Assembly (NCBI GenBank): GCA_900313845.1 | Contig: OMTC01000015.1 | Coordinates: 1-16,805 of the forward strand | Length of the DNA stretch: 16,805 nt | Source: an uncultured Prevotellaceae bacterium | GTDB taxonomy: Bacteria > Bacteroidota > Bacteroidia > Bacteroidales > Bacteroidaceae | Direction of reading: 5' to 3' | Shown: one piece after another, positions 5,076 through 13,041 of the stretch | How positions within the stretch are numbered: position 1 is the first letter of the stretch | Layout of the letters: each line of letters begins with the position of its first letter | Made by a program: the position numbers and the translations under genes | The notes under the pieces: generated by a model | Database searches by the model: none | Told to the model about the DNA's origin: nothing | The model's input: only the letters and a program-made list of their open reading frames with translations

Positions 5076-7085
5076 ATGAAAAGAATTCTTCTTAGTTTGA
5101 TGTTGTCAGTGTTTGCATTGATGTTGTTTGCACAGACCGACAATATCTTCCATGTGGAAAATCCTGATTATAAAACCAGTCCTTTGACGGGTATGACACG
5201 TAAGCACTGGATGGATGCTGCACTGTATATGCTGAAAGGAGCATTCAGCTATATTCACAATTACGACGACCCGTTCAACTTCCCAAACCAAGGGGGAAAG
5301 ACCTATCCGCATGAGGGTGGCAACACGGTGACTTCCAACCTCGAAGCCTTGTGCCGCACGATGTTTGTGGCAGTGCCATTGCTCAAGGAAAATCCCGACT
5401 TGGAAATCAACGGTATCAAGGTGGGAGAATACTACCGTAGGCAAATCCATAATTTGAGCGACCCAAGCAAGCCAATGTATATCAAGGAACGAACTGGACG
5501 TACCAGTCAGACCTTGGTGGAATTGGGCGGTTTGGCTTTGTCGCTTACGGTGATGCCTGAAATCCTTTGGGACCCACTGTCGGCAGAGGACAAGGCTGAG
5601 TTTGCCAAATTCATGGTGAGCTATGGCAATGGTCCTACGATTGGTTCCAACTGGCGATTCTTCAATATCTTCATCATGTCGTTCTTCAAGACACACGGCT
5701 ATGAAGTGAAGACGGATTATTTGAATGAATTGCTCAACCTCTGTTTGGACAAGTACCGTGGCGAGGGTTGGTATAACGATAGTCCTGCCTATGACTATTA
5801 TAGCATGTGGGCATTCCAGATGTACGGCATGATTTGGAGCCGCTACTATGGCGACCAACTCAATCCTGATGCAAAGGCTCGTTTTGAGAAGAACTTCAAG
5901 GACTTGGTGCCTAACTATCCGTTGATGTGGTCGAAGAATGGCGAGATGAATATGTATGGAAGAAGCCTCACCTATCGTATGGCGGCAGTTGTTCCGCTTC
6001 CGCTGATGGGCTGGCTGAATGGCACTGGAACGGAGGTGAATTACGGCTGGATGCGTCGTTTGGCTTCAGCCACGATTCTTCAGTTCTTGCAGAATCCGAA
6101 GGTGATGGTGGATGGCGTGCCATGTGTGGGCTACTATGGACCATTCGAACCATGCGTGCAGATTTACTCTTGTCGTGGTAGTGTGTATTGGATGGGTAAG
6201 GCGTTCTTGGGATTGCTCGTGCCAGAGGACAATCCTTTCTGGACCGCGAAGGAAAACAACGGTCCTTGGGAAAAGGAATTCAAGAAGAATCAAGTGTATA
6301 ATCACTTTATGCCAGGCACCAATATCCTCGTGACGAACTATCCGAACCTGGGTGCTTCTGAAATCCGTGCATGGTGCAAGGAGAAGGTGGCAAGCGACTG
6401 GCAGAAATTCCGTTCGGGCGAGAACTATAACAAGTTTGCTTACAACACGGCTTTCCCTTGGATGGCAGATGGCAAGAACGGCGAAGTGAGTCAGAACTAT
6501 GCCATTATGAACAATAAGGGCGAGTGGGAAGTGTTGCGACTTTATGACTTCGTGAGTTTCGAGGATGGTATCTATCGTCGTGATGCCGTGCTGGAAACAG
6601 ATGAGAACGTGAAGTTTAATTTAGCAGAGATTCCTTTGCCAAACGGTGTGCTTCGTGTGGATAGAGTGACCTTGCCAAAGGCTTACCAAGGACAGAGTCA
6701 TAGTTTGCGTTTGGGTAGTTATACCATTCCGAAGTTGAAGGAGAACATCAAGACGGGTTCGTTCACGGAACCTCGACTGACGTATTATGTGGATAATGGT
6801 GTGTATCAGATTGCCATGTGCGATTTGAAGGATGGTCAGGCTGTGAAGAACCAGATTGTGACGGGTAAAGACATGCACCCAATGAGCGAAAGTTGTGCTT
6901 TGTTGGCAGGACGCTATTCATTGAGCGAAGGCAGCCATATCCTCATCACGCTCCAACTTTGGAAACAAAGCGGAAAGAAGTTCTCGAAGAAGGAGCTGGG
7001 TGTGGTGAAGTCTGTGGAGGAACAAGGCAACAGTGTGGTGATTATTTTCAATGATGGCAGTCAAAAGACGGTGAAATTCAACTAA
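5076..7085 (+). CDS. Exported DUF2264-family protein (possible glycan-active enzyme)
   Basis: The 669-residue protein starts with a signal peptide (MKRILLSLMLSVFALMLFA, cleaved near residue 19). The body matches the DUF2264 family as I remember it: aromatic-rich helical stretches such as GWYNDSPAYDYYSMWAFQ, then NMYGRSLTYRMA and YSCRGSVYWMGKAFLG, ending in a beta-rich C-terminal part from about residue 480. Related proteins are thought to adopt an alpha/alpha barrel like several polysaccharide lyases and glycoside hydrolases, and some are linked in CAZy to beta-glucuronidase activity (family GH154, from memory). No SusC/SusD pair or sugar regulator lies nearby, so the substrate cannot be inferred. 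It follows the TPR gene by 23 bases, and no clear terminator follows it. Confidence 0.82.
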   Translation: MKRILLSLMLSVFALMLFAQTDNIFHVENPDYKTSPLTGMTRKHWMDAALYMLKGAFSYIHNYDDPFNFPNQGGKTYPHEGGNTVTSNLEALCRTMFVAVPLLKENPDLEINGIKVGEYYRRQIHNLSDPSKPMYIKERTGRTSQTLVELGGLALSLTVMPEILWDPLSAEDKAEFAKFMVSYGNGPTIGSNWRFFNIFIMSFFKTHGYEVKTDYLNELLNLCLDKYRGEGWYNDSPAYDYYSMWAFQMYGMIWSRYYGDQLNPDAKARFEKNFKDLVPNYPLMWSKNGEMNMYGRSLTYRMAAVVPLPLMGWLNGTGTEVNYGWMRRLASATILQFLQNPKVMVDGVPCVGYYGPFEPCVQIYSCRGSVYWMGKAFLGLLVPEDNPFWTAKENNGPWEKEFKKNQVYNHFMPGTNILVTNYPNLGASEIRAWCKEKVASDWQKFRSGENYNKFAYNTAFPWMADGKNGEVSQNYAIMNNKGEWEVLRLYDFVSFEDGIYRRDAVLETDENVKFNLAEIPLPNGVLRVDRVTLPKAYQGQSHSLRLGSYTIPKLKENIKTGSFTEPRLTYYVDNGVYQIAMCDLKDGQAVKNQIVTGKDMHPMSESCALLAGRYSLSEGSHILITLQLWKQSGKKFSKKELGVVKSVEEQGNSVVIIFNDGSQKTVKFN

Positions 7086-7139
7086 TTTCACATAAAAACG
7101 TCGTATTCAAGCCATTTAAAACAATTTATTGCGTAAAAA

Positions 7140-7172
7140 TTTGGCAAGAATCAAAAAATAATCGTACCTTTG
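7140..7172 (+). promoter_or_regulatory. Bacteroidota-type promoter for the rimP-nusA-infB operon
   Basis: TTTG (7140-7143), a 21-base spacer and TACCTTTG (7165-7172) match both Bacteroidota boxes, -33 TTTG and -7 TAnnTTTG. Transcription would begin near 7179, giving a leader of about 140 bases before rimP. This is the best promoter in the window. Confidence 0.8.
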
Positions 7173-7183
7173 CAAAAGAAATG

Positions 7184-7213
7184 AAAAGGAGGGGCTCGCG
7201 GAGTTCCTCCTTG
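7184..7213 (+). promoter_or_regulatory. Leader hairpin at the 5' end of the rimP-nusA-infB transcript
   Basis: AAGGAGG (7186-7192) pairs with CCTCCTT (7206-7212), GG with TT by wobble, and CTC (7195-7197) with GAG (7201-7203). Together they form a 12-bp stem around a GCG loop. It would begin within about 7 bases of the predicted transcription start. No T tract follows directly, so protection of the 5' end or a regulatory role is as likely as attenuation. Confidence 0.65.
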
Positions 7214-7319
7214 TTATTTGTAAAAATTAAGTTTGTTAGTTCGTGAGTTCTTATGTTTTTAGTCTTTTTTCGAGAAATTAAGTTGGAACCAAGAGCTCAA
7301 GGACTGTAATCAATTTTTC

Positions 7320-7787
7320 ATGATTGACAAAAACAAAGTGAAAGAGCTGGCAGAGGAATGGCTCAAAGACAAAGAATATTTCCTCGTGGATGCTACAGTG
7401 GATGCCAATAATAGCATCGTTGTTGAAATCGACCACAAAGATGGGGTTTGGATTGAAGATTGCTGCGAACTGAGCAAGTTTATTGAAGCACATCTGGACC
7501 GTGAGGTGGAAGATTATGAGTTGGAAGTGGGAAGTGCTGGAATCGGACAACCGTTCAAAGTGCTTCAGCAATATATCAACAGCATCGGTTACGATGTGGA
7601 ATTGTTGACAACTGGAGGAAAGAAGATGGAAGGATGCTTGACAGAAGCAAACGAAGAAGGCTTTTGCGTGGTTGTTCCTGAAAAGCAGAAGTTGGAAGGA
7701 CAGAAGCGCCCTCAGATGGTGGATGTGGAGCATCATTTCGGCTACGACGATGTGAAATGGGTGAAGGCGGTGATTGATTTTAAATAG
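7320..7787 (+). CDS. rimP: Ribosome maturation factor RimP
   Basis: RimP binds the 30S subunit during its assembly in the cytosol. The 155 residues match the family length. The first half is the N-terminal alpha/beta domain with VEIDHKDGVWIEDCCELSKFIEAHLD (about residues 36-62), and the central family signature appears as YELEVGSAGIGQPFK (about 70-84). The C-terminal half is the SH3-like barrel with KKMEGCLTEANEEGF. ATG 7320 gives the normal N terminus. It is the first gene of the rimP-nusA-infB operon, a conserved order in bacteria, and it has a long leader containing a hairpin. Confidence 0.95.
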   Translation: MIDKNKVKELAEEWLKDKEYFLVDATVDANNSIVVEIDHKDGVWIEDCCELSKFIEAHLDREVEDYELEVGSAGIGQPFKVLQQYINSIGYDVELLTTGGKKMEGCLTEANEEGFCVVVPEKQKLEGQKRPQMVDVEHHFGYDDVKWVKAVIDFK

Positions 7788-7873
7788 CCCCTCTCCGACT
7801 CCCCCCAAGGGGGGAGAGAAGGACTCAAGCCTCCACGATAGAGCAGCCCCCTCCCGACCTCCCCGAGGGGAGG
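7788..7873 (+). repeat. Two GC-rich palindromic repeats between rimP and nusA
   Basis: The first is CTCCCCCC, loop AA, GGGGGGAG (7799-7816), a perfect 8-bp stem. The second is CCTCCCC, GA, GGGGAGG (7858-7873), a perfect 7-bp stem. Both follow a similar lead-in (CCCCTCTCCGAC and CCCCTCCCGAC), so they are two copies of one repeat. The rest of the gap to nusA (to 7983) is AT-rich without clear structure. Such repeats are common between genes of Prevotella and Bacteroides. Neither is followed by a T tract. Confidence 0.85.
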
Positions 7874-7983
7874 AAAGAGCATCGGGAATGACGGACAATA
7901 GAAATACGATTGAAATAAAAAAGAATAATATAAACAAATGGAAATGATGGTTCAGACTTCATTTTTCATTTAATTTGCAAAAG

Positions 7984-9249
7984 ATGGCTACAAAGAAAGC
8001 AAATCAGGGTATTAACTTGATTGATACTTTTAAGGAATTCAAGGAAACGAAGCATATCGACAGAACCACACTCGTGAGTGTGATTGAGGATTCGTTTCGC
8101 AGTGTGATTCAGAAGATGTATGGTCACGACGATAATTTCGACGTGATTGTGAACCCAGACCAGGGTGACTTCGAAATCTATCAGAACCGCGAGGTGGTTC
8201 CTGATGGAGAAGTGGTTGATGAATCGAGTCAGATTTCTCTCTCCGAGGCTCAGAAGATTGACGAGGACTATGAAGTGGGTGAGGACGTGAGTCAGAAGGT
8301 GAATTTCGCTGACTTCGGTCGCCGTGCTATTCTGACTCTCCGTCAGACGATGGCTGCCAAGATTTTGGAGTTGGAGCACGACAACCTTTACAATAAGTAC
8401 AAGGACAAGATTGGTCAGATTATCACTGCTGAGGTTTATCAGATTTGGAAGCGAGAGATGTTGCTCCTTGATGAAGAGGGCAACGAATTGCTGTTGCCAA
8501 AGACAGAGCAGATTCCAGGCGACTTCTTCCGTAAGGGTGAGACGGCTCGTGCTATCGTGCTCCGTGTGGATAATGCGAACAACAATCCAAAGATTATCCT
8601 CTCGCGTACCGCTCCTGAATTCCTGGAAAGATTGCTTGAAAATGAAGTGCCAGAAATCAATGACGGTCTCATCACCATCCACAAGATTGTACGTATTCCA
8701 GGCGAAAGAGCAAAGATTGCCGTGGAGAGCTATAATGAACGTATCGACCCAGTGGGTGCCTGCGTGGGTGTGAAGGGTAGTCGTATTCATGGTATCGTGC
8801 GTGAATTGCGCAACGAGAATATCGATGTTATCAACTACACCAGCAATACCAAGCTCTTCATTCAGCGTGCCTTGAGTCCTGCTCGTATTTCGACCATCAA
8901 CCTCGATGAGGAAAACAAGAAGGTAGAGGTTTATTTGCAGCCAGACCAGGTCTCTCTTGCCATCGGTAAGAACGGTTTGAACATCAAGTTGGCAAGTATG
9001 CTTACAGGCTATACCATCGACGTATTCCGTGAATTGAACGAAAACGAAACAGACGACGAGGATATCTACCTCGACGAGTTCAAGGACGAAATCGAAGAAT
9101 GGGTAATTGAAGCCATCAAGGGTATCGGTCTTGACACAGCCAAGAGTGTGCTGAATGCTCCACGCGAGATGATTGTTGAGCAGGCAGACTTGGAGGAAGA
9201 TACCGTTGACCACGTGCTCTCGGTGCTCCGTGCAGAGTTTGAAAATTAA
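7984..9249 (+). CDS. nusA: Transcription termination/antitermination factor NusA
   Basis: NusA binds RNA polymerase and nascent RNA and tunes pausing, termination and antitermination. ATG 7984 (MATKKANQG) is chosen over a TTG nine bases upstream. The 421 residues comprise the N-terminal polymerase-binding domain (about 1-135), an S1 domain (about 140-205), KH1 with GVKGSRIHG (262-270) and KH2 with AIGKNGLNIKLA (326-337), then a short acidic C-terminal helical tail (about 351-421). The extra acidic repeats of enterobacterial NusA are absent, as usual in this phylum. The Asp/Glu-rich linker ENETDDEDIYLDE precedes the final helix-hairpin-like segment. It lies second in the rimP-nusA-infB operon. 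An antisense frame that stays open across nusA and much of infB is a codon-bias artefact. Confidence 0.97.
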   Translation: MATKKANQGINLIDTFKEFKETKHIDRTTLVSVIEDSFRSVIQKMYGHDDNFDVIVNPDQGDFEIYQNREVVPDGEVVDESSQISLSEAQKIDEDYEVGEDVSQKVNFADFGRRAILTLRQTMAAKILELEHDNLYNKYKDKIGQIITAEVYQIWKREMLLLDEEGNELLLPKTEQIPGDFFRKGETARAIVLRVDNANNNPKIILSRTAPEFLERLLENEVPEINDGLITIHKIVRIPGERAKIAVESYNERIDPVGACVGVKGSRIHGIVRELRNENIDVINYTSNTKLFIQRALSPARISTINLDEENKKVEVYLQPDQVSLAIGKNGLNIKLASMLTGYTIDVFRELNENETDDEDIYLDEFKDEIEEWVIEAIKGIGLDTAKSVLNAPREMIVEQADLEEDTVDHVLSVLRAEFEN

Positions 9250-9258
9250 ATGGGGAAT

Positions 9259-9296
9259 GGCTTCGGCAAAATCGAAGCTTACAAATAAAGAAGAAT
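9259..9296 (+). repeat. Dispersed single copy of the 38-bp hairpin repeat
   Basis: This stretch aligns without gaps to the 38-bp unit at 3104-3141 with 34 of 38 bases identical. The hairpin arms are GCTTCGG and TCGAAGC around a CAAAA loop; the C-to-T change leaves a G-T wobble. It starts 10 bases after the nusA stop and ends 25 bases before the infB ATG, so the hairpin is in the infB ribosome-entry region of the transcript. Confidence 0.9.
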
Positions 9297-9321
9297 TTAA
9301 AATTAAAATAATTAACACTAC

Positions 9322-12300
9322 ATGCCTGTTAGACTGAACAAAGCACTTAAGGAATTGAATGTGGGAATCAACACCGTGGCTGAATTCCTGCAAAAGAAAG
9401 GGAAAGCATTGGAAGATGCAAGCCCTAATGCGAAGATCACGGATGAGCAGTATGCACTGCTTATGGCTGCTTTCGGTGCTGACAAAAACAAGCACGAGGA
9501 AGTGAAGCGCGATATCCAGTCGCGTAAGGAGAAGGAACAGAAGGAACGTGAAGAACGTCGCGAGCAGCAACAGCGCGAAAAGGCTGAGAAGAAGAAAGTG
9601 GAGTTGTTCCGTACCAGTTCTGAACCAAAACAGAAATTTACGGTGCTCGGCAATATCAATGATATTCAGTCGAACAGCAATGAAACCGCCAAAGCCGAAG
9701 AACCAAAAGCTGTGGAGGAAAAGCCTGTTGTGGATGCTGCTCCAGTGGTGGATGCTGCACCTCAGCCAGTTGAGGAGAAGAAGGCAGAACCTGCTGAAGC
9801 TCCAAAGGTTGAAACTCCAGCAAAGCCTGTAGCCGTGGAAGAAGAGCCAAAGGCTGCTCCAGCTGAAACAGTTCAGAAGCAGGAGAAACCTGTTGCCAAG
9901 GAAAAAAAGCCTGAAGCTCAAAAGGCAGAAGAAGTTGAAAAGCCTGCTGCCAAGGTAGAGCCAGAAAAAACTGTTGCTCCAACTGCTGAGGCTGAAAAGA
10001 CACCAGAAGTGAAGGCACAGCCAGAAATCATTCAGTCTAAGGGGAACGAAGAAGGTGTTGGTGAGGATGGTGTGTACCGCACGAAGACTCCAGATGCAGG
10101 TGTGCAGTTCAAGAAGGTAGGTTTTCTCGACCTCGATTCTATCAACTCCAAGACTCGTCCTGACAAGAAGAGCAAGCAAGAGCGCAAGAAGGAGCGTGAG
10201 GAAAAGGAGCGCGAGCGCAAGGCTCAGCAAAGCGGTCAGCAGAATGGACAGGGCGGAAACCAGAAGAAGAAGCGTAACCGCATCGACAAGCAGAAGGTGG
10301 ATATCGTCTCTGCTGCCAGTCAGATCAAGGAAAATCCTAATAAGAAGAAAAAGAACAACCAGCAGCAGGGTGGCGGTCAGTTTGGTGGCCAAAACCAGCA
10401 GCAAGGTGGTGGTAAGAACAAGAAGGGCAAGAAGGGTCAGGGACCAGTGAAACAGGTTGAACTGACCGACGAAGAAGTTGCAAAGCAGGTAAAGGAAACG
10501 CTCGCACGCCTCACAACCAAGCAGATGAAGAAGGGTGTGAAGTATCGTAAGGAGAAGCGCGAGAATATCCATAACCGTATGGCAGAACTCGAAGAGGAGG
10601 AAAATGCAGAGAGCAAAGTACTGAAGTTGACCGAGTTCGTAACTGCCAACGACCTTGCCACGATGATGAATATTCCAGTTACGAAGGTTATCGGAACCTG
10701 TATGTCGATTGGCATCATGGTATCTATCAACCAGCGTCTGGATGCTGAAACCATCAACTTGGTGGCAGAAGAATTTGGCTTCTCGACGTCGTACGTGAGT
10801 GAAGAAGTGAGCAATGCTGTGGAGGAAGTGGAGGATAATCCAGAAGACCTCGTTCCTCGCGCACCAATCATCACCGTGATGGGACACGTTGACCACGGTA
10901 AGACTTCGCTCCTTGACTATATTCGCAAGACCAACGTGATTGCAGGTGAGGCCGGTGGTATCACTCAGCACATCGGTGCATACAACGTGAAGATGCAGAA
11001 CGGCAAGCACATCACTTTCCTCGATACGCCAGGTCACGAGGCATTTACTGCCATGCGTGCTCGTGGTGCTCAGGTAACAGATATTGCCATCATCATCATT
11101 GCTGCCGACGACGACATCATGCCTCAGACCAAGGAGGCGATTAGTCATGCTGTGGCTGCCAACGTTCCAATGGTGTTTGCCATCAACAAGATTGATAAGC
11201 CAGGTGCAAATCCTGAAAAAATCAAGGAGCAGTTGGCCGCTATGAACTACCTCGTGGAAGACTGGGGCGGTAAGTACCAGAGTCAGGACATCTCTGCCAA
11301 GAAGGGTATCAATGTGGACCTCTTGATGGAGAAAGTGCTGCTCGAGGCAGAAGTGCTCGACCTAAAGGCAAATCCAAACCGCAAGGCAACGGGTTCTGTT
11401 ATTGAATCCTCTCTCGACAAAGGTCGTGGATATGTGGCAACAGTGCTTGTTCAGAATGGTACCCTTCGACAAGGCGACATCGTTTTGGCAGGAACCAGTT
11501 GGGGACGTATCAAGGCTATGTTCAATGAGCGCGGTCAGCGAATCCAGCAGGTACTTCCTGCAGAGCCAGCCCTCATCCTCGGTTTGAACGGTGCACCAAC
11601 AGCAGGTGACCAGTTCCACGTGATGGAAACAGAACAGGAGGCTCGTGAAATTGCCAACAAGCGTGAACAGCTCAAGCGCGAGCAGGGTATTCGTACCACT
11701 CGTCGTAAGGGACTCGAAGATATTGCACACGATATCGCAGTGGGTGGTGTTCAGGACCTCAATCTCGTCATCAAGGGCGACGTGGACGGTTCTATCGAAG
11801 CCCTCAGCGACTCCCTCATCAAACTCTCTACCGAGAAGATTCATGTGAATGTCATCTACAAGGCAGTGGGTCAGATTTCGGAGAGCGATGTTTCGTTGGC
11901 AAAGGCATCCGATGCAATCATCATCGGTTTCCAGGTTCGTCCTTCTCAGGCAGCTCGCCGATTGGCAGACCAGGAAGGCGTAGATATTCGTCTCTACTCC
12001 ATCATCTATGATACGATTGAGGAAGTCAAGAGTGCCATGGAAGGTATGTTGGCTCCAGAAATCAAGGAGGAATACACGGGTACTGCCGAAGTGCGCCAGG
12101 TTTACCATATCACGAAGGTGGGTACAGTTGCCGGTGCGTTCGTTACCGACGGAAAGATTCACCGCAGCGACAAGGTTCGTGTCATTCGCGATGGTATTGT
12201 GGTTCATACAGCAGACATCAACGCACTCAAGCGTTTCAAGGATGATGTGAAGGAAGTGGGTAACAACTTCGACTGCGGTATCTCGCTCGTCAACTACAAT

Positions 12301-12363
12301 GATATTCGTGAAGGTGATATGCTCGAGGCATTCACTGAAATTGAAGTGAAGCAGAAACTGTAG
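9322..12363 (+). CDS. infB: Translation initiation factor IF-2
   Basis: IF-2 is the GTPase that brings initiator fMet-tRNA to the 30S subunit and promotes subunit joining. The 1013 residues are typical of the long Bacteroidota form. An N-terminal IF2_N-type domain (about 1-55) is followed by charged, low-complexity linkers rich in Lys, Glu, Ala, Pro and then Gln/Gly (about 60-380), and a second IF2_N-type region near 440-500. The GTPase domain holds G1 GHVDHGKT (521-528), G3 DTPGHEA (568-574) and G4 NKID (622-625). Domains II to IV follow to the end. ATG 9322 (MPVRLNKALKELNVG) is the usual start. The hairpin repeat 25 bases upstream may affect translation. The gene is third in the rimP-nusA-infB operon. 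Confidence 0.98.
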   Translation: MPVRLNKALKELNVGINTVAEFLQKKGKALEDASPNAKITDEQYALLMAAFGADKNKHEEVKRDIQSRKEKEQKEREERREQQQREKAEKKKVELFRTSSEPKQKFTVLGNINDIQSNSNETAKAEEPKAVEEKPVVDAAPVVDAAPQPVEEKKAEPAEAPKVETPAKPVAVEEEPKAAPAETVQKQEKPVAKEKKPEAQKAEEVEKPAAKVEPEKTVAPTAEAEKTPEVKAQPEIIQSKGNEEGVGEDGVYRTKTPDAGVQFKKVGFLDLDSINSKTRPDKKSKQERKKEREEKERERKAQQSGQQNGQGGNQKKKRNRIDKQKVDIVSAASQIKENPNKKKKNNQQQGGGQFGGQNQQQGGGKNKKGKKGQGPVKQVELTDEEVAKQVKETLARLTTKQMKKGVKYRKEKRENIHNRMAELEEEENAESKVLKLTEFVTANDLATMMNIPVTKVIGTCMSIGIMVSINQRLDAETINLVAEEFGFSTSYVSEEVSNAVEEVEDNPEDLVPRAPIITVMGHVDHGKTSLLDYIRKTNVIAGEAGGITQHIGAYNVKMQNGKHITFLDTPGHEAFTAMRARGAQVTDIAIIIIAADDDIMPQTKEAISHAVAANVPMVFAINKIDKPGANPEKIKEQLAAMNYLVEDWGGKYQSQDISAKKGINVDLLMEKVLLEAEVLDLKANPNRKATGSVIESSLDKGRGYVATVLVQNGTLRQGDIVLAGTSWGRIKAMFNERGQRIQQVLPAEPALILGLNGAPTAGDQFHVMETEQEAREIANKREQLKREQGIRTTRRKGLEDIAHDIAVGGVQDLNLVIKGDVDGSIEALSDSLIKLSTEKIHVNVIYKAVGQISESDVSLAKASDAIIIGFQVRPSQAARRLADQEGVDIRLYSIIYDTIEEVKSAMEGMLAPEIKEEYTGTAEVRQVYHITKVGTVAGAFVTDGKIHRSDKVRVIRDGIVVHTADINALKRFKDDVKEVGNNFDCGISLVNYNDIREGDMLEAFTEIEVKQKL

Positions 12364-12365
12364 AA

Positions 12366-12422
12366 GTGAAGAATGAAGATTGAAAAGATGAAGAACCTTT
12401 AGCTTTTTCAATCATCGTTTTT
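12366..12422 (+). repeat. Degenerate 7-bp array and hairpin after infB, terminator-like
   Basis: GTGAAGA (12366), ATGAAGA (12373), TTGAAAA (12380) and, after one extra base, ATGAAGA (12388) repeat the RTGAAGN unit seen after the fumarase and frr genes. GATTGAAAAG (12378-12387) pairs with CTTTTTCAATC (12403-12413) with one bulge, and five T residues follow at 12418-12422. It could act as a partial terminator between infB and cvpA. Confidence 0.65.
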
Positions 12423-12465
12423 CCTCACTCGTTTCTCTTGACTCTAATCTTTAAATATAGAATTA

Positions 12466-13023
12466 GTGGATACACTGATAATCATTATTTTGCTTGTAGG
12501 CGCCATCATTGGATATATCCAAGGTGCCTTCAAGCAAATTGCAAACTTAGCGGGAGTGATTGTTGGCTTTTTGCTTGCTGTTTCTCTTTATGATCGCTTT
12601 GGCGAATATCTGGCTTCAGCCACAGGAGCAACGGAAAGTATAGGCAATACAGTCGCATTTGTCATTATCATCATCCTTGTTCCTATCGTCCTGGGATGGC
12701 TGGCATCTTTGCTCACTAAGTTTTTCAAGGCTGTCCATCTGAGTTTCTTAAATCGTTTGGCTGGCGCATTGATTGGAGCAATCTGCTACGGACTGATTCT
12801 CAGCGTGGCATTCAATATCATGGACTTTGCCAAGAGCAATGGTGGTATGCGTCCTGAAAAGTTGGAAGAGCGCAGTGAACTCTTCTATGCATGGAAGCAT
12901 GCTGCCCAGTGGGCTTTGCCCGATGTGACCATCGTGACCGACTCAACGGAAGAGGCAAATGGACAACTGCCAATGCATGGCATCAAATCCGAATTGCCTC
13001 CAATATTCGGTGGCGAAAAATAA
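12466..13023 (+). CDS. cvpA: CvpA-family inner membrane protein
   Basis: The 185-residue protein has four predicted membrane segments: about residues 3-20 (LIIIILLVGAIIGYIQG), 25-43, 62-86 (VAFVIIIILVPIVLGWLASLL) and 98-122. This is followed by a soluble tail. The short glycine motif YIQGAFKQIANLAG after the first segment is typical of the CvpA/colicin V production family. The molecular role is unclear; in E. coli CvpA is linked to colicin V secretion and envelope stress. The start is GTG 12466, the only start that gives the full first helix. It lies between infB and sufB, with 18 bases to sufB, a placement I recall from other Bacteroidales. Confidence 0.85.
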   Translation: MDTLIIIILLVGAIIGYIQGAFKQIANLAGVIVGFLLAVSLYDRFGEYLASATGATESIGNTVAFVIIIILVPIVLGWLASLLTKFFKAVHLSFLNRLAGALIGAICYGLILSVAFNIMDFAKSNGGMRPEKLEERSELFYAWKHAAQWALPDVTIVTDSTEEANGQLPMHGIKSELPPIFGGEK

Positions 13024-13041
13024 AAACTCTTACATTTTCAA

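Noticed and set aside
7228..7235. A second TAnnTTTG match (TAAGTTTG) in the rimP leader
   Set aside because: No TTTG or TTG box lies at the 19-21 base spacing upstream; the motif is frequent in AT-rich DNA.
7966..11148. A 1060-codon open frame on the minus strand across nusA and most of infB
   Set aside because: Its codons are in exact register with the sense codons, so stops need sense TTA, CTA or TCA, which these highly biased genes avoid. The translation is Leu/Phe-rich low complexity, mirroring Glu/Lys-rich sense sequence.
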